This document shows, piece by piece, positions 1 to 4,169 of a stretch of 6,259 nt of DNA. The first letter of the stretch is position 1. Each line of letters begins with the position of its first letter. The notes under the pieces were generated by a model that saw nothing but the letters and a program-made list of their open reading frames with translations, did not search any database and was not told the DNA's origin. The DNA lies in contig JAOPXW010000268.1 of the NCBI GenBank assembly GCA_025964935.1, positions 1 to 6,259 on the forward strand. The letters run 5' to 3'. Source of the DNA: Friedmanniella sp. (GTDB lineage: Bacteria > Actinomycetota > Actinomycetes > Propionibacteriales > Propionibacteriaceae). The position numbers and the translations under genes were made by a program.

Positions 1-303
1 CCTCCGTGAGTAGAATAGAAAGAACTGACAGGGCCAAGCCTGCCAGTGGGAGCCGACGCCTACCCGCCCTCGGGCCGGACCTGTGGAGAGGTGGGCGCGT
101 CTCCGATGCTGGGGATAACCCGCCCGCGCAGGCGCGGCCTCGGCTACGGCGGCGCGGCGCGGCCGCGCCCCTCGGAGCTTGGAAAGAGGAAGGAAACGCG
201 GGACAGTGAGAACAGCTGCGCAGTGCCCCGGCCGGGAATGCAGCGGCGTTGGTGTTAGCCGCCACAGCCGGCCGCCGGCGGACGAGACCAGGGGAGTGAC
301 CAG
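1..303. other. Gene-free leader with GC-rich repeats and weak DnaA-box-like words
   Basis: No convincing coding region is visible here; the overlapping short frames are arginine/proline-rich readings of GC-rich DNA. Visible elements: an AT-rich patch at 7-30 containing TAGAAT (11-16), which resembles an actinobacterial -10 hexamer, though any -35 box would lie at or beyond the window edge; TGTGGAGAG (82-90) and TGGGGATAA (110-118), whose complements differ from the DnaA box TTATCCACA at two and one positions; three copies of GGCGCGG (131-137, 151-157, 156-162) with a palindrome at 156-169; and a purine-rich run at 181-197. These could belong to a replication or control region of a plasmid or integrated element, but two degenerate boxes are weak evidence. 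The stretch ends in the ribosome-binding site of the gene at 304. Confidence 0.4.
131..169. repeat. GC inverted repeat and 14-bp palindrome
   Basis: GGCGCGGCC at 131-139 is perfectly complementary to GGCCGCGCC at 161-169. The segment 156-169 is itself a perfect 14-bp palindrome. The heptamer GGCGCGG occurs three times. As RNA this would form a very stable stem. No T-run follows, so it is not a classical intrinsic terminator. It may be a structured leader, a protein-binding site or part of an origin; in such GC-rich DNA chance is also possible. Confidence 0.45.
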
Positions 304-762
304 GTGACGAACCAGACCACGATCCCGGTCGGGATCTACTGGAAGCCCGGGGTGTGGGACCTCGCCCGATCGGCGTACATCGCGGACCTGGACACCGACT
401 CGGACTCACCCGGTGCCTTCGTCGGCTGGCTCGCCCATGCGCTCGAGCTGCATGCCCGCCTCACGCCACAGCAGCGGGCCGACATTGCCGCGGCGGCCGA
501 ACACCACCGCGTGCAGGTGAGCACCCGCAAGAGCTTCAGCAAGAAGCACGACCTGCCCCCCTCGACGATCGCGGCGGTCGAGGACGCGATCGTCACGGAC
601 CGCCAGCAGCTCGGGCGCGCCATCGGTCGCTCGGCATTCACCCTGGAGGCGGTCATCGCGGCCGCCGACGAAGCACGCCAACGTCTAGGCCGTGAGCTGC
701 CCCCGCCTCCGCAAAAGCTCAGCAACCGACCGCCGCGGCGCCGGCCAGCACACTTCAGCTGA
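304..762 (+). CDS. Hypothetical protein, 152 aa, cassette-associated
   Basis: I do not recognise a named family. The GTG start is supported by GGGGAG at 291-296, seven bases upstream. The predicted protein is soluble, with no signal peptide or membrane segment. Residues about 10-45 (WKPGVWDLARSAYIADLD, then SPGAFVGWLAHALELHARLT) resemble the strand-then-helices layout of ribbon-helix-helix or ParB-accessory proteins of actinobacterial plasmids. Residues about 95-140 repeat a similar pattern (GRSAFTLEAVIAAADEARQRLG) and end in a proline/arginine-rich tail (PPPPQKLSNRPPRRRP). The basic tail and the position before an SSB-like gene suggest a DNA-binding or partition-type accessory protein, but this is inference. 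It is separated from the SSB-like gene by 190 nt holding a hairpin, so the two may be regulated separately. Confidence 0.8.
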   Translation: MTNQTTIPVGIYWKPGVWDLARSAYIADLDTDSDSPGAFVGWLAHALELHARLTPQQRADIAAAAEHHRVQVSTRKSFSKKHDLPPSTIAAVEDAIVTDRQQLGRAIGRSAFTLEAVIAAADEARQRLGRELPPPPQKLSNRPPRRRPAHFS

Positions 763-785
763 CCTCTGCCCGGGTCGCTCGAACT

Positions 786-801
786 CGGCCGGTCGGCCGG
801 T
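786..801. repeat. Tandem 8-bp direct repeat CGGCCGGT x2
   Basis: Two abutting identical copies of CGGCCGGT lie 151 bp upstream of the SSB-like start. Each unit contains the palindromes CGGCCG and CCGG. It could be an operator or simple GC-rich redundancy; nothing in the sequence decides. Confidence 0.4.
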
Positions 802-897
802 CCAATCTTGTCGAAAGCGGCCCGTTGTGTCAGCGGCCGCCCCGACCGCCGCCGAACCGACTTCCGCCGAGGTGATCGCTGCCGGGGACCGATCCGA

Positions 898-944
898 CCT
901 AGGTGACTGCGGGACCGATCCGCAACGTCTCGCAGTCACCTAGG
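898..944 (+). promoter_or_regulatory. Hairpin overlapping the SSB-like gene's Shine-Dalgarno
   Basis: CCTAGGTGACTGCG (898-911) and CGCAGTCACCTAGG (931-944) are perfect 14-bp complements. In RNA the stem extends inward by G912-U930, G913-C929, A914-U928 and C915-G927, giving 18 pairs around an 11-nt loop (916-926). The 3' arm ends inside the Shine-Dalgarno AGGAGGAAG (942-950), so folding would pair its first three bases and crowd ribosome access to the ATG at 953. The loop-side half also holds the second copy of the GGGACCGATCCG repeat. No T-run follows, arguing against a simple terminator. It may be a translational switch, a transcriptional operator (the DNA is equally palindromic) or a replication-associated palindrome. 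The structure is certain as sequence; its role is inference. Confidence 0.7.
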
Positions 945-950
945 AGGAAG
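942..950 (+). promoter_or_regulatory. Ribosome-binding site of the SSB-like gene
   Basis: AGGAGGAAG is a near-perfect Shine-Dalgarno ending two bases before the ATG, with the AGGAGG core at 942-947, five bases before it. It fixes the start at 953. It is unusual because its first three bases are paired in the 898-944 hairpin. Confidence 0.75.
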
Positions 951-952
951 CA

Positions 953-1345
953 ATGTCAACCACCGTCACTTTCGCCGGCAACCTCGTCGAGGACCCGGAG
1001 TTGCTCTACACCCGCGAGGGCAAGCCGTTCGTGAGCTGCCGGGTCCTGGTGAACCGCCGGGTCCAGAACGACGAGGGGGAGTGGGTCAACGACGAGCCCA
1101 TGCCGCACAAGGTCAAGGTCTACGGATCCGCCGCCACGCACGTCCACGACAGCTGCGGCTCCGGGGACCCGATCTTCGTGCACGGCCTCGAGCGCACCGA
1201 GAGCTGGCCGGTCAAGGAGACCGGCGAGAAGCGCACCAAGAACGTCGTGGTCGTCGACAACCGCTTCGGCGAGGGCGGCATTTCGCTTACGTACGTCTCC
1301 GCCCGGATCGAGCGTGCCGAGCGCGCCGCGGCGCAGGCCGGCTGA
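953..1345 (+). CDS. Single-stranded DNA-binding protein (SSB-like), no acidic tail
   Basis: A 130-aa OB-fold protein of the SSB family, predicted to coat single-stranded DNA during replication, recombination or DNA uptake. The N-terminus TVTFAGNLVEDPELLYTREGKPFVSCRVLVNRR matches the bacterial SSB opening (strand, GNL, DPEL, then the second strand). It is followed by the W-containing loop GEWVNDEP, a strand with KVKVYG, a segment with IFVHGLERTESW, and the last strands to about residue 115. Ordinary actinobacterial SSBs run to about 160-180 aa with a Gly/Pro-rich linker and an acidic DDDIPF-like tip. Here the protein stops at AERAAAQAG, so the tail that recruits replication and repair partners is missing. 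That suggests an accessory SSB of a mobile element rather than the housekeeping copy. The DUF4192 gene begins 16 nt after its stop and dprA follows in the same run. A strong hairpin may control its translation. Confidence 0.85.
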   Translation: MSTTVTFAGNLVEDPELLYTREGKPFVSCRVLVNRRVQNDEGEWVNDEPMPHKVKVYGSAATHVHDSCGSGDPIFVHGLERTESWPVKETGEKRTKNVVVVDNRFGEGGISLTYVSARIERAERAAAQAG

Positions 1346-1361
1346 GGGGCGGGAGGGCCCG

Positions 1362-2396
1362 ATGGATCTCGTCGTTCAGTCCCCAGACGAACTGCTCGCC
1401 GCAGTGCCCCACGTCCTCGGGTTCAAGCCCGAGGAGTCGATCATCCTGGTCCCCTTCGGGCCCGGTCTCCCGATTACCCGCGTCGACCTGCCCAAGACGG
1501 CGCGGGATAGGGATGAGGTCTGGGATGCGATCGCGGACGTCTACGGACGGCATGCCCGGCCAGACGCGCGGGTCGGCATCGTCTGCATCACCGAGGACCG
1601 CCGCAGCGCTGAGCTGGCCAGCCAGCACCTGTCCACCCACCTGGACACCGTCGGCATCACCACGCACCTGAGATTGTGGGCCGACGGCGAGCGCTGGCGG
1701 GAGTTCAACACCGGGGCCACCGGCCTGCAGACCCAGGCGACCGCCGAGCGGATCGCCGCGAAGACCGTTCTGACCGGCGCTGTCCAGCCCGCCGCCAACC
1801 GGGCCTCCCTGGCAGCGTCCCTGGTCGGAGACCGTGAGCCGCTCGCCCAGGTACTCCCCGAGGCGCGCGCCGCGGCAGTCACGCGCAGCCCCAGCGGCGA
1901 GCGCGAGTGGGCCCTGGACCGACTCGAGCTGTTCCACGCCGACGGCAACCGCCTCACCGACGTCGACGGCGCTCGGATGCTCGTGGCCCTGGAGACCATC
2001 AGCACCCGAGACGCGCTCTGGGAGGACATGAGCACCCAGAACACTGCCTCCCACATCTCCCTCTGGACTGACCTCACACGGCGCGCGCCGGACGAGGTCC
2101 GCGCGGCGCCGGCCTCGATGCTCGGCTTCGCCAGCTGGCTGCGCGGCGACGGGGCACGTGCCTGGTGCGCACTCGACGAGGTGCCGGCCGACCGGCCCTA
2201 CTCCATGGCCGGCATCGTCGCTTCGGCGCTGCAGAACGGCCTCCATCCCCGGGAGTGGGAGCGCCACCAGGCGCAGATGCGCGAGGTTGCCGCCGAGCTC
2301 GACGAGTCGTTCGTTCCGAAGCCACCCGGCCACCACAACCAGCGGGACGCCCCACGGGCGCAACCCGCCACCGACCGACCCGCCCCCGGCCGCTGA
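1362..2396 (+). CDS. DUF4192 domain-containing protein
   Basis: A 344-aa soluble protein of the actinobacterial DUF4192 family, whose biochemical role is not known. The opening SPDELLAAVPHVLGFKPEESIILVPFG (residues 7-33) is the family's N-terminal signature. The C-terminal signature is also present: DGARMLVALETISTRDALW, then WTDLTRRAPDEVRAAPASMLGFASWLRGDGARAWCALDEVPADRPYSMAGIVASALQNGLHP. About 40 disordered Pro/Arg-rich residues close the protein. I chose the ATG at 1362 because GGGAGG at 1351-1356 lies five bases upstream; an in-frame start at 1314 would lie inside the SSB-like gene and add unconserved residues. The 16-nt gap from that gene and the 13-nt gap to the next ORF indicate cotranscription. 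DUF4192 genes occur both in chromosomes and in plasmid/ICE cassettes with SSB- and DprA-like genes (recalled from family knowledge). Confidence 0.88.
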   Translation: MDLVVQSPDELLAAVPHVLGFKPEESIILVPFGPGLPITRVDLPKTARDRDEVWDAIADVYGRHARPDARVGIVCITEDRRSAELASQHLSTHLDTVGITTHLRLWADGERWREFNTGATGLQTQATAERIAAKTVLTGAVQPAANRASLAASLVGDREPLAQVLPEARAAAVTRSPSGEREWALDRLELFHADGNRLTDVDGARMLVALETISTRDALWEDMSTQNTASHISLWTDLTRRAPDEVRAAPASMLGFASWLRGDGARAWCALDEVPADRPYSMAGIVASALQNGLHPREWERHQAQMREVAAELDESFVPKPPGHHNQRDAPRAQPATDRPAPGR

Positions 2397-2409
2397 GGAG
2401 AGATCCGTG

Positions 2410-2562
2410 ATGGACCACGACGACACCACCCCGCAGCAGAGCGTCACCGAGCGCCAGCTGCGGCGCCTGGTCGTGCCGGCACCTGCCGCGTACGACCCGA
2501 GCAAGCGGATCGACGTCATCCACGAGCCCGACCTCGACCTTCTGTGGGGATGCACCGAATGA
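2410..2562 (+). CDS. Small hypothetical protein (50 aa) between DUF4192 and dprA
   Basis: A 50-residue ORF with no recognised domain: a polar N-terminus (MDHDDTTPQQ), a basic amphipathic stretch (ERQLRRLVVPAPAAYDPSKR) and an acidic/aromatic end (DVIHEPDLDLLWGCTE). Support for translation comes from context. AGGAGA at 2396-2401 sits eight bases before the ATG, it starts 13 nt after the DUF4192 stop, and its stop overlaps the dprA start as ATGA, which is typical translational coupling. A GTG immediately before the ATG (2407) is an alternative start. Its function is unknown; it may only serve to carry ribosomes onto dprA. Confidence 0.6.
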   Translation: MDHDDTTPQQSVTERQLRRLVVPAPAAYDPSKRIDVIHEPDLDLLWGCTE

Positions 2563-2909
2563 GCGCCACAACCAGCGACGCCGACGAGGCCGACCGCCTC
2601 GCACGCGTCAAGCTCAGTTGCACCATCGAGCCCGGCGACCTCCGCGTCACCGGGCTGGTCAGCGAGCTCGGGGCAAGCAAGGTCCTCGGCTACCTCGAGG
2701 CCGCCGCCGAGGTTGAGCCTCACTGGGCCTTCTCGATCGGCCGCGATCTCGCCCACGTCGACGCCAGCCGGGTGCTCGAGCAGGCAGAGAGCCGCGGCAT
2801 CCGGTTTCTCACCCCGGCCGACGCCGAGTGGCCCAACCGACTCGGAGCGCTGCGCGACGCCGGCGCCCTGCACGACCGTGGCGGCGAACCTGTCGGCCTG
2901 TGGATCAGA

Positions 2910-2925
2910 GGCGAGGCGAAGGCGA
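2910..2925 (+). repeat. GGCGA repeat at the dprA frameshift
   Basis: GGCGA occurs at 2910-2914 and 2915-2919 in direct tandem, and again at 2921-2925 after a single A. Removing one 5-bp unit realigns the two dprA reading frames exactly (a 5-base gain equals the observed shift), so replication slippage or tandem duplication at this site is the simplest cause. I saw no canonical X-XXY-YYZ slippery heptamer that would suggest programmed frameshifting. Confidence 0.75.
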
Positions 2926-2935
2926 CCTCCGCCAG

Positions 2936-3601
2936 GTGACGGCCAACGCTGTGGCGGTGGTCGGATCACGAGCTGCGACCAGCTACGGCATGGAGCAGGC
3001 GAGCGACCTGAGCCGAGAGCTGACCTCCATGGGTCAGACCATCGTCAGCGGCCTCGCGGTCGGTGTCGACCAGGCCGCCCATCGCGGAGCTCTGGCCGCC
3101 GGCGGACCCACCATCGCCGTGATGCCCTGCGGAGTCGATCGCCCCTATCCGACCGCGCACGCGCAGCTGCTCGTGGCCATCGCGCAGCGCGGCCTGGTCG
3201 TCTCCGAGACCCCGCCCGGCACGGATCCCACCCGGACTCGATTCTTGGCACGAAACAGGATCGTGGCGGGGCTCTCGGAGGGGACCGTGGTCGTAGAGGG
3301 CGCAGTCCGCCGCGGCGCGCTCAACACAGCCCATTGGACCACCAACCTCCACCGGCCCCTCATGGGCATGCCTGGCCCCGTCACCAGCGCCGCCTCCACC
3401 GGCGTCAACCAGCTGATCCGGTCCGGCCGGGCATCCATGGTCACGAACGCCCAGGAGGTCCTCACCGACCTCACCGCGGCCGCCACCGTGACGAGCGCGC
3501 CACCGATCGACGAGTCGTGCGTCCCCGCGACGCGGCGCAAGGCGCCCGACCGCGTCCCACCGACCGGGGTCACGATGTCGCGATCTGCGCCCAGCCGGTA
3601 G
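2936..3601 (+). CDS. Possible independently translated DprA Rossmann domain
   Basis: The premature stop of the N-terminal fragment (TGA 2937-2939) overlaps a GTG at 2936-2938 in the downstream frame, a GTGA arrangement that permits termination-reinitiation. Starting there gives a 221-aa protein beginning MTANAVAVVGSRAATSYG, exactly at the first strand of the DprA Rossmann domain, with all core motifs of that domain. The nearest SD-like sequence (GAAGG, 2918-2922) is weak and 13 bases away, so efficiency is doubtful. This is an alternative reading of the dprA locus, not a second gene. Confidence 0.3.
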   Translation: MTANAVAVVGSRAATSYGMEQASDLSRELTSMGQTIVSGLAVGVDQAAHRGALAAGGPTIAVMPCGVDRPYPTAHAQLLVAIAQRGLVVSETPPGTDPTRTRFLARNRIVAGLSEGTVVVEGAVRRGALNTAHWTTNLHRPLMGMPGPVTSAASTGVNQLIRSGRASMVTNAQEVLTDLTAAATVTSAPPIDESCVPATRRKAPDRVPPTGVTMSRSAPSR

Positions 3602-3906
3602 CTGCTGCCGGCGGACCCGATGCTCTCGGCAGACCGAGCAGAGGTCGGTCCCGGCTCAGACAGAACTGCTCTTGGTGGTGCGACGACGGCTGCTGTCCGG
3701 CGCCGCCAAGGTCCAGCCGAACCGGTCCTGATCGAGGGCCGGCGCGCATACAAGGTACTCGTGAGCCAAGAGCCCAGCTCACGGCATGCACCCCATCACC
3801 CGGAGGGTTCTCGCCCGCGGAACGGGCCACGGATCCTGTTTGGACCCCTGCCAGTCGGCTCGAAACGCCGGACCTGTGTCGGTCCTCTCGACTAGGGTCA
3901 TGTCAC
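3602..3906. other. Gene-poor junction between dprA and the helicase remnant
   Basis: About 305 nt with no ORF I can support. The longest + frame (3620-3895) has no recognisable motif, no good ribosome-binding site and shadow-like composition. A small stem with a two-base bulge (TGCT..CGG at 3621-3629 against CCGAGCA at 3634-3640), 20 nt after the dprA stop, could be a weak terminator but lacks a T-run. TCGACTAGGGT at 3888-3898 contains a -10-like TAGGGT shortly before the next ORF. The region may hold decayed coding DNA, but no homology is visible by eye. Confidence 0.45.
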
Positions 3907-3911
3907 GTGAC
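3893..3911 (+). promoter_or_regulatory. -10-like TAGGGT and GTCACGTGAC palindrome at the remnant start
   Basis: TAGGGT (3893-3898) fits the actinobacterial TANNNT -10 pattern and lies about nine bases before the GTG at 3907, the distance expected for a leaderless transcript. No good -35 is visible. A perfect 10-bp palindrome GTCACGTGAC (3902-3911) spans the start codon and could be a protein-binding site. The word TCGACTAGG (3888-3896) recurs upstream of the TetR gene at 4123-4131. Confidence 0.35.
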
Positions 3912-4056
3912 GATCACTCCGGGGGACCAGTTCGCAGCGCCAGGGTCGGTGCTTGAGATCCGCGACGAAACTTGGCTCGTCACGCGCACGGAGCGAGCCA
4001 CGGATGGCTGGTTCGTCGAGGTCACCGGACTCAGCGAGCTGATCCGAGGAACGTAG
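3907..4056 (+). pseudogene. N-terminal remnant of a SNF2-type helicase
   Basis: A 49-codon ORF from GTG 3907 reads TITPGDQFAAPGSVLEIRDETWLVTRTERATDGWFVEVTGLSELIRGT then TAG. This resembles, from memory, the first about 50 residues of large actinobacterial SNF2-family helicases, where a segment like GSVLEIRDEEWLV..VTGLSELVRDTTATFY precedes the ATPase core. After the stop the same frame reads ATFSSARPRS and stops again. ATF fits the expected continuation, so the homology seems to fade around 4070 rather than at the stop itself. No ATPase motifs (Walker A, DExH) follow. It therefore looks like a truncated and nonsense-mutated relic. Relatives can sit in phage-defence or methyltransferase neighbourhoods, but nothing of that kind remains here. 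A conserved small protein is the alternative. Confidence 0.5.
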
Positions 4057-4086
4057 GCGACGTTCTCGTCGGCCAGGCCGCGTTCC
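4057..4086. other. Fading helicase homology after the stop
   Basis: Immediately downstream of the TAG, codons gcg-acg-ttc-tcg-tcg keep the helicase frame (ATFSS) before resemblance disappears and a second stop occurs at 4087-4089. This suggests the breakpoint joining the remnant to the TetR module lies at about 4070-4090. Confidence 0.3.
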
Positions 4087-4103
4087 TAGCGATGCCATCG
4101 CTA
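4087..4103. repeat. Perfect inverted repeat TAGCGATG-C-CATCGCTA
   Basis: Arms of eight bases around a single C, perfect over 17 bp. As RNA it would give a 7-bp stem with a 3-nt loop. As DNA it looks more like a dimeric protein site or a recombination core. It lies where the helicase similarity ends and about 30 bp before the TetR operator candidate. No T-run follows. Confidence 0.55.
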
Positions 4104-4132
4104 CGCGCCTCGCGTCTGGAAGTCGACTAGGT

Positions 4133-4162
4133 ACTTACATGCGTTCTGGTCGGCATGTAAGT
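4133..4162. promoter_or_regulatory. TetR-type operator, 10-10-10 inverted repeat
   Basis: ACTTACATGC (4133-4142) and GCATGTAAGT (4153-4162) are perfect complements separated by ten bases, ending seven bases before the ATG at 4170. Length, symmetry and position suit autorepression by the adjacent TetR-family protein. A -10-like TAGGTA (4128-4133) abuts the left arm and TGTAAG (4156-4161) lies in the right arm, so bound repressor would cover the promoter in either case. The AT-rich arms stand out from the surrounding GC-rich DNA. Confidence 0.7.
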
Positions 4163-4169
4163 TCAGGTC

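Larger units (their letters stand above)
763..952. other. Intergenic region upstream of the SSB-like gene
   Basis: A 190-nt gene-free spacer. It contains a tandem duplication of CGGCCGGT (786-793 and 794-801), a 12-bp direct repeat GGGACCGATCCG (885-896 and 911-922, 26 bp apart), and the strong hairpin at 898-944. I could not identify a convincing -35/-10 pair. Short readings through this region on either strand have no recognisable protein features. The density of repeats makes this the likely control region of the downstream operon. Confidence 0.5.
2559..3601 (+). pseudogene. dprA: DprA/Smf-like DNA-processing protein, frameshifted
   Basis: DprA binds single-stranded DNA and loads RecA onto incoming DNA in transformation and related uptake. 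The N-terminal domain is read from the ATG at 2559 (ATGA overlap with the small ORF, GGGGA at 2546-2550) through GGEPVGLWIRGE and hits a stop at 2937-2939. The Rossmann-fold domain continues in the -1 frame: VAVVGSRAATSYG, SGLAVGVDQAAHRGALAAGG, MPCGVDRPYP, SETPPGTDPTRTRFLARNRIVAGLSEGTVVVEGAVRRGALNTAHW, PLMGMPGPVTS, to a stop at 3599-3601. GGCGA is tandemly repeated at 2910-2914 and 2915-2919. Deleting one copy gives an uninterrupted 345-aa protein reading LWIRGEGDLRQVTANAVAVVGSR across the joint. The usual C-terminal winged-helix domain is absent; about 35 low-complexity residues end the protein. The break could be a real mutation, a sequencing error or a functional split. The family call is firm; the pseudogene status is less so. 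Confidence 0.85.

Noticed and set aside
1314..1361. Upstream in-frame start for the DUF4192 gene
   Set aside because: It lies inside the SSB-like gene, adds an unconserved basic stretch and has no ribosome-binding site, whereas GGGAGG precedes ATG 1362.
2910..2939. Programmed -1 ribosomal frameshift in dprA
   Set aside because: No canonical slippery heptamer or obvious downstream pseudoknot is seen, and the tandem GGCGA duplication explains the shift fully.
1287..2969. Long minus-strand open frame (560 codons) opposite the DUF4192 gene
   Set aside because: It is a GC-codon-bias mirror of the + strand genes: it reads glycine/valine-rich sequence without motifs, while the opposite strand encodes clear DUF4192 signatures.
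3621..3640. Stem after dprA as an intrinsic terminator
   Set aside because: The stem is short with a two-base bulge and no T-run follows, so the support is too weak for a terminator call.
3145..3753. Minus-strand frame of 202 codons opposite dprA
   Set aside because: Serine/arginine/threonine-rich shadow of the DprA Rossmann domain with no motifs of its own.
2713..3906. Long + frame running through dprA up to the helicase remnant
   Set aside because: It is an Arg/Pro/His-rich out-of-frame reading of dprA. Only its last 49 codons, after the GTG at 3907, look like protein.
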